Assembly (NCBI GenBank): GCA_028829895.1
Contig: CM054181.1
Coordinates: 70,787,259-70,851,258, forward strand
Direction of reading: 5' to 3'
DNA from: Sinotaia quadrata
Lineage: Eukaryota; Mollusca; Gastropoda; Architaenioglossa; Viviparidae
Length of the DNA: 64,000 bases
Every line of letters starts with the position of its first letter. Position 1 is the stretch's first letter. Below are positions 10,472-22,780 of the stretch, piece by piece. The translations under genes and the position numbers were made by a program. The notes beneath the pieces were generated by a model. That model saw only the letters and a program-made list of their open reading frames with translations. It was not told the DNA's origin and did not search any database.

Positions 10472-10582
10472 GGAGACATTTCTAGTGAATGTATTTTTGT
10501 CTCCTTGCTTTAACATGTTAAATCTAGTTGTTATGCTGTAAACGTATTTACGTTTTATTTGACTGCAGGTCACAGTACATAA

Positions 10583-10796
10583 GGGGACACACTTCTGTGA
10601 TGTGCATATGGGGACACACTTCTGTGATGTGCATAAGGGACACACTTCTGTGATGTGCATACGGGGACACACTTCTGTGATGTGCATAAGGGGACACACT
10701 TCTGTGATGTGCATAAGGGGACACACTTCTGTGATGTGCATACGGGGACACACTTCTGTGATGTGCATAAGGGGACACACTTCTGTGATGTGCAGG
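10583..10796. repeat. 27-bp minisatellite, 8 units
   Basis: The unit ggggacacacttctgtgatg plus tgcataa repeats with only single-base variation (cat/cata, aag/acg). This low divergence suggests recent expansion or homogenisation. Confidence 0.97.
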
Positions 10797-10890
10797 CCTT
10801 TTAGTCAATACCACGCCCATTGTTGTCACAGCAATTAATTGCCTAAACATCAATAGATTTCTATTTTACTCCCATTATTGTTATAACAGC

Positions 10891-11057
10891 GAAATTTCTT
10901 CACATCAAAAGATGATCTGTATCGCGCCCTTTACTGCACATCGTGCCCTTTCTTGTTCTAAAAGTGAAATTTCTTCACATCAAAAGATGATCTGTACCGC
11001 GCCCTTTGCTGCACATCGTGCCCTTTCTTGTTCTAAAAGTGAAATTTCTTCACATCA
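10891..11057. repeat. 75-bp tandem duplication, 2.2 units
   Basis: Copies of gaaatttcttcacatcaa start at 10891, 10966 and 11041, and the first two units are nearly identical. Confidence 0.95.
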
Positions 11058-11170
11058 ATCGATCTCTTTATTGTCACTTTTATTGCCACATTTAACCAGC
11101 TAAAATATTTTTTTCACACATAACACATTACACTTCTTTTTGTGGACCGGGTCATATGATAAGGCGACCT

Positions 11171-11226
11171 TCACATACACACACATACACACACATATAC
11201 ACACACATACACACATACATACACAC
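11171..11226. repeat. AC/AT-rich microsatellite
   Basis: Imperfect run of acac and acat tetramers. Confidence 0.85.
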
Positions 11227-12548
11227 TTCTAACTGCTGTATTATAAGTATATACTTGACAACAAACATTAACCTGGCATGAGACTCGTCAACATGCTGCA
11301 AGACGTCCACACAAAATTTCCTTTAAGTCCAATTTATTATTTTTTTCCACACATTCACCGCACTCATAGTGCTAGAAATCTAAGTGAGAAGTTGTGGATG
11401 AACAATAAATGAAATAAAATGTACTTTTAACAATAGGACATAACTTTTATCATACACAAATTACATAACATGTAAAACTGAATCAACAATATAAAATCTT
11501 TGACACTGCATGGGCATAAAATAACTTCAAAGCTGTAGTGATGTTCTAATTTCTTTTCTCTGCCCATGCATAATATTCCATCAACAACAGCACAGAAAAA
11601 AAAATAACAAGTGAATTTCCAACATTCTTTGTGAAAGCAGTTTGCTGTCCAACAGCTAGGATTTCTCCAGTGGATGTTATGATGAACAGACAGAAAACGC
11701 GTTAGTTCAGTGCAACACATGCAGTCTCAGTGTGTTTGATTGGTATGAAAATTGAAATCCAGATTTCTCTTGAGTTCTAAATTTTTTTTAAGATGAACCG
11801 AAGGTGAAAGGTGGTAGGCAAAAGGTGGAAGGTGCTGCCAGTATCTCGGTAACAGTATAATTCATGTGCTGTGAAAATTTAGCGTGTCTTTCCTTGAAAC
11901 ATACTTATAAGACTCTCCTTTTCCTTTTTGTTAAATACATGATTTTAATTATCAGCTTTTTCAGCCTTGGCTGACTAACATTACGTCATTTATTGTCTGT
12001 ATCACTCTCTTATCAAACTAAACCACAGTACAAAATTACAAAATACAGTATGTCACATAATGGCTTATGTAGCCCACACCCACCCTCCTCTAATAATAGA
12101 CTATAGGCAAACCTAACTCTAGAACATTGACCCTTATCCCAGAGTAATACCTGAGTTCTTCTCACTAAACTAACCAATCGACGTGCAGCTCAAGTGCATG
12201 CAACGAATGTACCAGAAACTCACCTAATAATCACCAGTCGATTACAAGCTGACCATTGAGATGACATATAAGTTGGCCCCCAGCCTTAATAAGTTAGAAT
12301 CATACTATTAACCCTATTTGCTGATCATCAACGCAGCAGTAAACTATCCTTTGGGTATATTACTGCAAAGATTGGCACTTTATCTCGGATGTTGATTTCA
12401 ATTAACATCTCAGGTATGCCGTCATTGTTCAGTCATGATGTATACTTTTCTACTGTCAATCAGTCCAGCTTGCCTGCCCCAGGGTGTGGAACAAACCCAT
12501 GATTTGAATAACGTCAGTCTATTGAGATTTTGAGTGACATGTCATAAT
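11227..12548. other. Unique 1.3-kb stretch, no gene seen
   Basis: AT-rich with few CpGs. A 97-residue minus-strand frame (11427-11720) is present but is Cys/Phe-rich with no recognisable motif or splice context. I do not call it. Confidence 0.4.
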
Positions 12549-12555
12549 CTAGTAG

Positions 12556-12962
12556 GTCCAGGATAGAAGTGCGAACCTTGAACTAGGGTGCTCTAGATTG
12601 GTAGCCAGTCTTGTACCACAAGTCCAGGATAGAAGCGCGAATCTTGAACTAGGATGTTCTAGATTGGTAGCCATTCTTGTTATACAGATCCAGGATAGAA
12701 GGTCATAGCCCTGACCTAGAACTGTGCATGCAGGAGTCAAAGCTTCTGAGTGCACCTATGTCAAAAATGTTGCACATAAAAGACTCCGTCATAGAAAATG
12801 CCGAAAAAACATCTATCATTGAACTTTAATTGGTATGCTCTTCTGTGTAATCATATGTTACAACGTTCCTGTCTGTAGAGACCTATGACCTCACTGGGTG
12901 CAGTAGGATGCTACAATGTTCCAGTCTGTGAAGGATTGTGGCCTCACTTGACACAGTAGGTT
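12556..12962. repeat. 66-bp array (2.3 units) and a 53-bp duplication
   Basis: The unit beginning gtccaggatagaag starts at 12556, 12622 and 12687. After a unique gap, a 53-bp unit with the core gttcctgtctgt/gttccagtctgt is duplicated at 12860-12962. Confidence 0.85.
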
Positions 12963-12969
12963 TGCCAGT

Positions 12970-13660
12970 TTCATGATTATATAGAGCACAATGGCTGACA
13001 ATTAAATTATTTAATGTAAGCTGACATGCTTCACGTCTTATAACATTAAGTCAATTATTACTTGTAAAAGACAAGCTTGAAGAAAACGACTTACCAATGA
13101 ACATACAGTTGAATATAACAACTTATATAAAAAAGACATTTAGTCACATTAATGCATACCTGTACCACATGTATTCATGATTATGGAATGTGCGTGCTAA
13201 ATGTAGACAAATTAATTAATATATAATGTTCATGAAAGTGATATTATTAAAATTGAAGATAGGCGTGGTCATTCAAATAATAAAATTATTCACCTGTTTT
13301 CAATGGAAAATGTTACACTAAGCAAATGTGATTAAAAAAAACAAAAAAACAACAAAACTATTTTTTTAAACAAACAAAAACATGTTTACTAAGGAAAATT
13401 TTACACTAAGCAAATGTGTTAAGCAAAATAAAATAAATTATAATAGCGAAATAATTCACAGAATATATATGCTTTTATATTTTTAGAAAATAGTTTAACA
13501 AAATAGTAAGAAAGATTTAAATAATAAAACATGGAAAAAATCAGTACATGTAGAATAAATTATTTACTAAGGGCACTGACCTTAAAGCATTGACAGCTGC
13601 ATTCCAGACTCTACAGGAATCATTTTCTCTTCAAACTTGTTTCTTTTCTTCATCCTGTCG
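12970..13660. other. AT-rich stretch, no gene seen
   Basis: Dominated by A and T runs. A block around ttacactaagcaaatgtg occurs twice about 84 bp apart (13313 and 13400). No coding signal. Confidence 0.45.
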
Positions 13661-13670
13661 GATACGATTT

Positions 13671-13799
13671 TATCACCTACATGTCATCATTGACGTCAAT
13701 ATTTAATGACATCTTTTGGCGCGTTTATGAAGCAATATCACATACATGTCATCATTGACGTCAATATTTAATGACATCTTTCGCGCGTTTATGAAGCAG
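13671..13799. repeat. 65-bp tandem duplication carrying a CRE-type palindrome
   Basis: The two units start at 13671 and 13736. Each contains the perfect palindrome attgacgtcaat (TGACGTCA core), followed by a run ending in gcgcgtttatgaagca. The TGACGTCA core matches the consensus for CREB/ATF bZIP factors. Whether it is used is unknown. Confidence 0.9.
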
Positions 13800-14432
13800 T
13801 TATCCGAAAAAAATATTACGAATTGCTTTTGTAGCAGTAAGAAAAAAAAACAGATTTTCACTACAAATGATGGCCAACGCTATCTTATATATGGTGTCCC
13901 ATTTGACGACATATTTATTTGTCAGCTATCGTGTGAATGATAACGTGGTTAAACTCAATAAAATTGTCAGTGTAATCAGTGTATACAGAAACCGAGGCAC
14001 AGACGAGTTTTGACGTATTTTGTGGAACTCTTTAAGAAACAAACTGTTACAGACATACTGGTTCATTGTGTGTGAAGGAGTAATCTTATTGGAATACAGT
14101 AACAGTAGGCCTTTTACGATTTGAGAAACTGCGTTATGACTCACTGCTGATAAATCTACATGAATAATTTAAGTATTTATGCACCGATCTTACGCACTTA
14201 TGACTCATTACTATTTAAGTACTTATGCACCGATCGTATGTACTACTAATTAATGTGCCCGATCGTAGTATTTCTATACCAAACTCTTATAATAACTAGT
14301 CCAGCTATAAGATTTACTTTTTATTATTATTCATAAATCCCAATAATAATAACAAAAGTAGTGACATTTTATTTTAGACCTATATTTACATCCCTGCCTT
14401 TTCCGTTCGAAATCAGGGAATGCACACAGTTT
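13800..14432. other. Unique stretch with a short tatgcaccgatc duplication
   Basis: The block ttatgcaccgatc occurs twice near 14178 and 14225. Short frames on both strands have no recognisable features. Confidence 0.4.
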
Positions 14433-14526
14433 TCTGGTCAAGTATTTCACGTTTACTACTAATTGGTAAATAGTCATTGTCTGGTCAAGTATTTCACGTT
14501 TACTACTAATTGGTAAATAGCCATTG
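14433..14526. repeat. 47-bp tandem duplication
   Basis: tctggtcaagtatttcacg recurs at 14433 and 14480, and both units are nearly identical throughout. Confidence 0.95.
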
Positions 14527-14621
14527 TCTGCACTTCGATCGATCATATTTATCTTTCGTGGGACGTCATCGCCATTCCTGTTGGAAAAAACAAATTCTCT
14601 GCTCAACCAACTCTTACTAAA

Positions 14622-14627
<6 letters not shown>

Positions 14628-14691
<64 letters not shown>
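14628..14691. repeat. (CT)n microsatellite
   Basis: Perfect CT run of about 32 units. Its polypurine/polypyrimidine mirror symmetry permits triplex (H-DNA) structure in principle. The Arg-Glu and Leu-Ser frames are artefacts. Confidence 0.98.
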
Positions 14692-14693
<2 letters not shown>

Positions 14694-14859
14694 GTCTGAT
14701 GTGTTGTTACTTCATTCAGAGATGCACACACTCTGATAATACATACATTTATAAATAAAAGACATTTTGGGTTACGTGTGAATACGACACTAAAATTACG
14801 CGAGAGTCAACAAAAATTACTAGAAAGTATTTATTGCGTCTGCATATAAACACGGGCAA

Positions 14860-15025
14860 TACAATGTTCAAGTGTAAACCACATATCAATAAAGGGAATA
14901 CAATGCTTAAGTGAAATTACATAGTAACACAAGGAGTACAGTGCAATTATATATTAACACAAGGGATACAGTGCAATTACATATTAACACAAGGGATACT
15001 ATGTTTAAGTGCAGCTACATATAAA
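14860..15025. repeat. ~31-bp degenerate repeat
   Basis: The unit tattaacacaagggatac with variants repeats four to five times. Confidence 0.7.
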
Positions 15026-15234
15026 TGTAAGAAATGCAATGTTTTGAAACTGAAACTGTTTCCCCGGCACATAGAGTCACGTGTTTAATACTGTTAGACA
15101 AATACTAATTCACTTTGTGAATTACAGTTATAAAGTCAAGTCAAGCAAATATTGAGACAAGTATTTCTCCCGGTCTAGCACATAGAGAGTCGTCTTTACT
15201 TTCTGGTCAGGAAGATGTGGGATTCACATGGTTT

Positions 15235-15670
15235 CATTGCAGTCTAGCAGAGGTACAGTCTTCTTTTGATTCCAATCTAGCAGATACAGAATTAGATCTG
15301 ACATCCAATTCTAAAGTGTTTTACATTCCAATCTAGAAGATATAGAATTATGTCTGACATCCAAATCTAACCCGTTTGATATTCCAGTCTGGCAGATAAA
15401 GAATCGGATCTGACACCCAAATCTAATACACTTGACATTCAAGTCTTGTGGATATTGAATCAGATCTGACACCCAAATCTAATACACTTGACATTCAAGT
15501 CTTGTGGATATTGAATCAGATCTGACATCCAAATCTAACACGTTTGACATTCCTAATCTAGAAAACACAGAATTAGATCTGAGACCCTAATCTAACGTAT
15601 TTCGACATTCCAGTCTAGCGGGATATAGAATTAGATCCAGGTCAAACGTGTTTGACATTCCAGTCTAGAA
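15235..15670. repeat. ~60-bp degenerate minisatellite
   Basis: A unit built from cattccagtctag, a gatatagaattagatctgac block and ccaaatctaa recurs about seven times with drift. One pair near 15420-15530 is nearly identical. Confidence 0.85.
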
Positions 15671-16236
15671 GATATCCTTTGCGTCCATTATCGGAATTAA
15701 CAAGGTAGGTTCATGAGGCGGCAGAGTGAGGATATCTTTACATTCTCCTGAATGACGTCATCTTTGCATCCAATAGATTGGAACAGTGTGCACTACGTTT
15801 GCATTGTGAAGACATACATCAGTCTTGGATAGATGCGTGGACAGATGAAACTAAGAAGTTTGGCTACTAGTGTAATTAGAGAAATCTAGCAACTAGTGCA
15901 GTAGCATAACATCTAGTGATGGGGTGGGGTGGTAGTGGCAGCAGTAGTTCGGATAATTGACGGTTCAGATAATTGACATTCGGATAATTTATAGTCTACT
16001 GCATAATCCAGTAGACAGGAAGTCATGTGTGATAGTGCAATTTAGAAGACATAGAGTTCCGTTTGACATTTCAGTCCAGCAACTGTTTACTATAACATTC
16101 CAGTTTAGCAATCACGAAATCATATCTGTTATTCTGTCTAGCAGACGTAGAGTTAGTTCTAAAAGGCCATAGCTTACTGACTGTGATTTGTTTAATAGAA
16201 TAAAACTGAAACAGTTACAGATCAACTCTTATGCCT

Positions 16237-16237
<1 letters not shown>
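15671..16237. other. Unique stretch, no gene seen
   Basis: Contains further scattered fragments of the tctagcag motif from the preceding array. No coding signal. Confidence 0.4.
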
Positions 16238-16240
<3 letters not shown>

Positions 16241-16281
<41 letters not shown>

Positions 16282-16361
16282 CATACTTATATACATTCAT
16301 ACACACACTACTCAATTTCATGCACAGACAAAAAATGTCTATAAACAAATGGGGGGGGGGG
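16241..16361. repeat. (AC)n microsatellite and an 11-base G run
   Basis: AC run at 16241-16279. A homopolymer of G lies at 16351-16361. Confidence 0.95.
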
Positions 16362-17569
16362 AGGGAGTGATGAGGAAACAAATACAGTAATTCGAAGGAT
16401 TTCCGTCTGGGCGAATAAATGCACAGATCACAAGGCTAGAGACTAACTACGGTATACATAGATATCAGGAAAGTCTGGGATTCGTACGAGCAGATTAGAC
16501 AATTACGTTATTATGTACCCGATACACGCGAAAGTTAATGCTTCTCTTTGACTCGATGCGCGTAGTATTAGATTTGTTGATAAATTAATTTTTAATCGTA
16601 CACGTGATCTTATAGGTAATATATTACTTTTATACATAATTTATTTGTTCGACATTTTTATGTATACTTTAGAAAGTATTTGCCTACTTCATTAGTTTTA
16701 AATTTAGCGAAAATGAAGAATGTCAAATTTTCATGCACGAGTCACTACGAACAGTTTCTGTGCGAATTCTGAACTATATACTATACTTGACAAGAATGAG
16801 TGCTGATTTTTTCCTAGTCACTTGAATAAATTATTTTGTCTGTATGAATGACTAAGAATTCAAAATTTTATTTTTTTATATCTGGAGTTCAACAATAGCA
16901 TTTAGTGAGCTGTGTAAATTTAGAATTCTATATGAAAGATTGTGTGTTCATTTTCATGCTCAACCGAACACACATTTAACTTTCCATGCGAATCTATTAA
17001 TGCTCAAAACCTTATCAAGCGGACTGACTGTCCAGTGATTCGCTTGGATGCATTTTCAAAGGACATATCGAAAGTTAGATGTACAGTACTAGAACTTATA
17101 CTTTGATTAGATGAACGAAGAAAAAAATATGAATGATTTTCAGTCGAAATAAAGACAAAAAGTGAATCACTCACAGATTTAGAGGCCCCCTCCCTATTCT
17201 GGTGCGAAATCTCACCAGAACGAGGCCAAGTATCGCACTCTCTGGACAGTACAAATGTAAGCGGGGAAGTTATAAAAACAATGGAATTTTCAAGAGCTAA
17301 AAATAACTTGACTAACTCAACACCAAGGAGACAGCAGCGGGATGGGGTGGGGCTGGGGGGTGAGTGAGAAAAGAGGAGAGCGATATATTAATATGAAGAT
17401 TCGGGATTGAATGATTGCTCACAATCCCCAAGAAACTAATCACAGCAAACTGACTTAAAATGAGAAATGTCATGAGCAGGAAGCTGATTGCCTATTGTCA
17501 TGATGAGATATGACACTGTCATATCAGGGACATGTGGTGTATTTTGCTTACTTAAGTAATATCTTGCAT
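16362..17569. other. Unique 1.2-kb stretch with normal CpG content
   Basis: No repeats and no recognisable ORF. CpGs are frequent: I count ten in 16441-16570. This contrasts with the right end of the window. Confidence 0.45.
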
Positions 17570-17574
17570 ATCGC

Positions 17575-18368
17575 ACATACAAAGGAATATATTGCTTATT
17601 ACATATACAAAAGAATATCTTGTTTATTACACATACAAAGGAATATCTTGCATATTACACATACAAAGGAATATCTTGCATATTACACATACAAAGGACT
17701 ATCTTGCTTATTACACATACAAAGGAATATCTTGCTTATTACACATACAAAGGAATATCTTGATTATTACGCTTATTACACATACAAAGGAATATCTTGC
17801 TTATTACACATACAAAGGAATATCTTGCTTATTACACATACAAAGGAATATCTTGCTTATTACACATACAAAGGAATATCTTGCTTATTACACATACAAA
17901 GGAATATCTTGCTTATTACACATACAAAGGAATATCTTGCATATTACACATACAAAGGAATATCTTGCATATTACACATACAAAGGACTATCTTGCTTAT
18001 TACACATACAAAGGAATATCTTGCTTATTACACATACAAAGGAATATCTTGATTATTACGCTTATTACACATACAAAGGAATATCTTGCTTATTACACAT
18101 ACAAAGGAATATCTTGCTTATTACACATACAAAGGAATATCTTGCTTATTACACATACAAAGGAATATCTTGATTATTACGCTTATTACACATACAAAGG
18201 AATATCTTGATTATTACACATACAAAGGAATATCTTGATTATTACACATACAAAGGAATATCTTGATTATTACACATACAACGGAATATCTTGATTATTA
18301 CACATACAAAGGAATATCTTGATTATTACACATACAAAGGAATAACTTGATTATTACACATACAAAGC
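17575..18368. repeat. 28-bp satellite-like array with higher-order structure
   Basis: About 28 units of acacatacaaaggaatatct plus tgcttatt. Variants tgcatatt, ggactatct and a 9-base-longer form with gattattacgcttatt are not random: the ordered block of variants ending in the long form at 17762 recurs ending at 18051, exactly 289 bp (ten units plus 9) later. A further long form follows at 18172. The three plus-strand frames of 137-193 residues are repeat artefacts. Confidence 0.97.
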
Positions 18369-18960
18369 AATTCGTTACGAGTCAGTGAGCCAGGCATACT
18401 CACCCACTAAAACTTGAAAGCGTTTACTCTAGGATGTAATAATATTATTTATCCATACACATATACACAAATATTTCCATGCATGTAAACATTAATCGAT
18501 CAACCAATCAGTCAGTCAATGAAATATGGTCGATCACTCAGTTAATCACTCGATCCATCAATCAATCAGTTGAGAAATTTCGTCCACCTCTTTTGTTCTT
18601 CCTTTCATGTGTCAAAGTACAGTGGAAAAGAAGTCAAGACGGTTGTTACGTTTGGCAACAAATCTTAGTTCACAGCCAAGCGAACGCCGGAGATATTGGA
18701 CTTCTAATGGGTTTTCTCCCTTTGAGGAATCGACCAATTTGCCCGAAAACCTACCCAAGCAGTCAGGCTAATGGGCTACGTGTCTTGGAGAGCTGGCATC
18801 ATCCAAAGTCTAAACTATATATGGCTGTCCACTGGCTTCCAGTAAATAACATACCTACGCCATAAACTTGCAGGATTTCCACGCAAATCCAAGTAAGCGA
18901 GACCTTGTTGACACGTGTAGCTTTGCCTTCTTTCCCCTTCCTTCGTTTGTGATAGGGCGT
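18369..18960. other. Unique stretch with an (ATCA/ATCG)-rich patch
   Basis: A degenerate tetranucleotide patch lies at 18488-18570. A 128-residue plus-strand frame (18479-18865) runs through it and into GC-richer DNA, but I recognise no domain and see no splice sites, so it is not called. Confidence 0.4.
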
Positions 18961-18969
18961 TCACACGAT

Positions 18970-19165
18970 CCAAGTAATCGTGTTAAGTAAATAAGTTGTG
19001 CTTAATACTAAAATTATTTTATTAGAAATACTCGGTACCCATGTAATCGTGATAAATAATAAATAAGTTGTGCTTAATACTACAATTATTTTATTAGAAA
19101 TATTCGGTACCCATGTAATCGTGATAAGTAATAAATAAGTTGTGCTTAATACTACAATTATTTCT
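18970..19165. repeat. ~70-bp tandem array, nearly 3 units
   Basis: gtaatcgtg starts units at 18974, 19043 and 19114, followed each time by aataagttgtgcttaatac. Confidence 0.93.
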
Positions 19166-19234
19166 TTGTCTCCTGCCTCATTTGTTGAGCATTTTGTCCA
19201 AGTGCGTTCAGAAAAATAAGTTATTTAAATCTTG

Positions 19235-19420
19235 ATTATTATTAGTACTAGTAGTAGTAATAGTAGTAGTAATTATTATGTCAGAAGTGTAGTAGTAGTA
19301 ATAGAATAGTAGTATAGTATTAGTAATAGTAGTATATTGTTTAGTAGTAGTAGTTCTAGTAGAAGTAGTAGTTGTTGTATATTATTATTATTATAAAATT
19401 ATTATCATTATTATTTATAT
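19235..19420. repeat. (TAG)n/(ATT)n imperfect trinucleotide tract
   Basis: Mixed tag, taa and att triplets over about 185 bp. Confidence 0.85.
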
Positions 19421-19759
19421 ATTTTAAGACTACAAACTTTAAACACTAAGATCGATAATTTGATTAAATAGCTTCCATGAACATATTTACTTTTAACAAT
19501 ACAAAATGGAGTAAGTCTATTGATGTAAGTGCAGTGGCATGACTGTTGCCAGAAAACGCTTTATTAAAAGACATTTTTTTTTGCGTTTAATCTTTCTAAC
19601 TCTTGACATTCAGTTCCCCCATGTCAGTCTGAGTGTCGTTCTGTCAAATACGCATTTTATTTTTATTATTGTTTTATATTTTTTATTTTATTTTATTTCT
19701 TTCTATTTTATAAGTAGTTGTCTGTGTGATTCAATAGCTGACGGCGTGGTTTAGCAGTT

Positions 19760-19993
19760 ATTTGTATGATATAGGGTTGTCAAAGTGATATAGTATTGTC
19801 TGTGTTACATAGTAGTTGTCTGCGTGGTATAGAAGTTGTCAGCTTGGTATAGAAGTTGTCTGCATGGTACAGAAGTTGTCAGCGTGGTTCAGTAGTTGTC
19901 GATATATAATGCAGTAGTTGCTTCTGCAGTGTAACAGTAGTTTGTGTGGTGCAGTACATGTCTGTTTAGTGTAGCTGTTGTCAGAGTGCTGTA
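19760..19993. repeat. Degenerate ~20-bp repeat flanking the 49-bp array
   Basis: gtatagaagttgtctgcgtg-like units with much drift. The same motif type resumes after the regular array. Confidence 0.75.
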
Positions 19994-20434
19994 GTTGTAT
20001 AGTAGTTTTCTGTATGAAGGAAGTTGTACGTGTGGTACTAAAGTTGTATAGTAGTTTTCTGTATGAAGGTAGTTGTACGTGTGGTACTAAAGTTGTATAG
20101 TAGTTTTCTGTATGAAGGAAGTTGTACGTGTGGTACTAAAGTTGTATAGTAGTTTTCTGTATGAAGGTAGTTGTACGTGTGGTACTAAAGTTGTATAGTA
20201 GTTTTCTGTATGAAGGAAGTTGTACGTGTGGTACTAAAGTTGTATAGTAGTTTTCTGTATGAAGGAAGTTGTACGTGTGGTACTAAAGTTGTATAGTAGT
20301 TTTCTGTATGAAGGAAGTTGTACGTGTGGTACTAAAGTTGTATAGTAGTTTTCTGTATGAAGGTAGTTGTACGTGTGGTACTAAAGTTGTATAGTAGTTT
20401 TCTGTATGAAGGAAGTTGTACGTGTGGTACTAAA
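19994..20434. repeat. 49-bp minisatellite, 9 near-identical units
   Basis: Units begin gttgtatagtagttttctg at 19994 and every 49 bp to 20386. The only variation I see is a/t after gaagg, in the order a,t,a,t,a,a,a,t,a. It is embedded in an older degenerate ~20-bp repeat field and looks like its recently amplified part. Confidence 0.98.
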
Positions 20435-21070
20435 GTTGTTCGTGTGATATAGTAGTTGGCGGTGTGCTAAAGTAATTCCTGTTTTGTGGATTAGTACTAT
20501 CCTATGTGATGCAGTCGTTGTTCTTGGGTTTATTTATTAGTTGCCTCTTTGGAGTAACATCTGCTTATGTGATGTAGTAATTGTCTGAGTTGTAATGTAG
20601 TTGTCAGTAGTTTAGTAGTTGTCGGTTATGGTGTGTTAGTTGATTGTGTTGTAATAATTGTGGGTGTTTCATAGTACTTGCTTTTGTTGTAGAGTAGTTA
20701 TACGTGTTGATTAATAATGTTGTGTGGTCCAGTAGTTGTCTCTATGGTGTGACAGTTGTCTCTATGACGTGACAGTTGTGTCTATGGTATGGCAGTTGTT
20801 GGTATGGTGCAGTTGGTATGGTGATTTAGTAATTGTATGTGGGCTATGTAGTTTAAGTGCAGCATAGTACATGTTGATGTGGTATACCAGTGACTATGTA
20901 TTGTATAGAAATCAATTTTGTCTAGTCAATATGGTATAGTAGTTGTCAGTGTGATTTAGAGGTTGTATGTGGGCTATGCAGTGTAAATGCAGCATAGTAC
21001 ATGTTTGTATGAAATAATAATGCTTTAGCACAGTATTCAGTATGGTGCAGTATTTTCTTATATATTTTAG
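20435..21070. repeat. Degenerate tagttgtctgtgtggt repeat field
   Basis: Irregular ~20-bp motifs containing agtagttgt. No coding signal. Confidence 0.7.
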
Positions 21071-21279
21071 TAACTGTCAAATAGAGTACGTTAACAGCAT
21101 TCTATGCATTATATGGATCTGACATCACAGGAAGCATACAAGGCATGGCACAGCAATCATGTAACACAGTCACGTGGGAGACGATAAAGAATCACTCACA
21201 AGTAATATTGTTTACTTAAGCAATGAAATGAAGTACTGGAACGCACTGTACATATAACTGGGGAAAAGTAAAAGAGATT

Positions 21280-21672
21280 TTAAACATTTAAACATTTTCC
21301 AATCAAATTTGTGACTCTCATTGTGATTCACCATTCACTTTTTATCGAATGCCATTGGAGCCAAGCCTCAAGAGACACTAGCTGTCTGCTTTGCAGCTAA
21401 AAAATCCTCGACAGAGTGTTTATGTATGTGCTCTTTTCATTTCACTGATAAAAGCCTACCGTTGACAACCCTACACCAGAGTTACATCCTGGTTATGAAA
21501 GAAAGGCAGTTACAAAGCGCTGAGGTGTCCAGTGACAATATCGTCTGCTGCAATTACATGTACAGGCATACCAGTCAAACATAGAAAAAGTAAGTCATCT
21601 ACTGATGGATGAGGCAAGTCTAACCCATATGATCGTCTCCTTAACATATCATGATCCATCTTACTTTCAAAA
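21280..21672 (+). repeat. Interspersed repeat family B, copy 2
   Basis: Matches the reverse complement of 3621-4200 in the same block order. The segment that is a fourfold 48-bp array in copy 1 is present once here (about 21445-21500, ending ctggttatgaaag), so the array arose after the family dispersed. Short frames are open in parts, but I cannot assign a protein. Confidence 0.75.
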
Positions 21673-22067
21673 GTATTCATTTTTATTTACATTCTTAAAA
21701 TAGCTAAGTTCTAACGAACGGTTCTGTAACAGATTCACTAAAGCGGAAGATGAACACAACAATGAGGATTTACAAATATCAGAGACCTTAACATGTATTT
21801 TACGTAATGTTGGGAAAGATGTAGATACACGCACTTTCTATTTCTATCATTATTAAAAAGGAAAACTCTAGTCTTATTAAGAATGATACTGTCCATTTCT
21901 ATCAGTGCTAAAATGATAACTCTAGTCTTATAAAATTAAATCACTTCTGTCACTCTAAAATAATATTGTACATTTCTATCTTTACTAAAAAGGATAACTC
22001 TAATCTTATAACCAATAAATCATTTCTGTCATTACTGAATGGGATAACTCTAGTCTTATAAAATATT
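21673..22067. repeat. Degenerate ~60-bp repeat
   Basis: The block ataactctagtcttat recurs near 21863, 21910, 21990 and 22040, with tctatcattactaaa between units. This is an old array. Confidence 0.65.
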
Positions 22068-22170
22068 ATGTTTAGAATACTAGGAGATCTTCACACATGC
22101 GGAGACCTCCTGGCTGCTATGTGCCTTAAATTTACTATTTTCAATTTTAAACTATTGTATCTAGATTTTC

Positions 22171-22780
22171 TTGTTTATTGTAATGGTGGCTTATTTCGCG
22201 CCATCCCAAGTCTTTCCTCGGCTCGTGGTAGAAAACTTTTCTCATTTTCTCTTGTTTCAAAGAATTTTGCGCTGCAGTCGCCGAAGATGTCAACCTCGAC
22301 TTTCCGAGAAAAAAAATATTCGTGACTTAAAGAAGCATTTTTTGGAGAGATGTTCAGATCTTGACAGAATTGAGAGTGACATTCTTCTGTTTTAGAATCC
22401 GTTGAATTGTAACCTTGATGATGTGCCAGTTGAACTACAGTTGGAGCTCATTGATTTGCAAGCAAATGACTTGTTGAAAGAGAAGCACAGAGAAGGAAAA
22501 CTTGTTGAATTTTACCGCTGCTTACCTGATGTTGAGTTTTCGAAACTAAAGACATTTGCCGCTGGTATGGCATCAGTGTTTGGAACAACGTATGTCTGTG
22601 AGCAAACATTTTCAAAACTGAAGTTTGTGACGTCAACACATCGAACGGGATTGACTGATAAACATTTGAAAACAATTCTCTTGATTGGATGTAACAATTC
22701 TCTTGATTGGATGTAGCAATTCCAAACCAAACATTGATGATATCTTGAAAGCCAAACGACAGTTTCACAAATCTCACTAA
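22171..22780 (+). pseudogene. hAT transposase C-terminus (GTF2IRD2-like), two breaks
   Basis: The plus frame starting near 22171 leads into a DLKKHFLERCSDLDRIESD stretch, then after an in-frame TAG (22393-22395) continues in the same frame with the hallmark of GTF2IRD2-like hAT transposases: VPVELQLELIDLQ near 22430, a YRCLPD stretch, then FGTTYVCEQTFSKLKF and the RTGLTDKHLKTILLIGC dimerisation end. A 22-bp tandem duplication (22674-22695 and 22696-22717, one mismatch) then shifts the frame. The natural C-terminus, ending in a TAA at 22778-22780, is legible in the frame after the duplication. Apart from these two lesions the 3' part is well preserved, so the copy is fairly young. The N-terminal zinc finger and most of the catalytic core are not visible. 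Confidence 0.87.

Noticed and set aside
17510..18210. Three overlapping plus-strand frames of 137-193 residues
   Set aside because: They are the three reading frames of one 28-bp array. Every frame gives the same 28-residue peptide repeat, and none has unique sequence with coding features.
18479..18865. 128-residue plus-strand frame
   Set aside because: Begins in a degenerate ATCA/ATCG patch and continues into unique DNA, but I recognise no motif, signal peptide or splice site.
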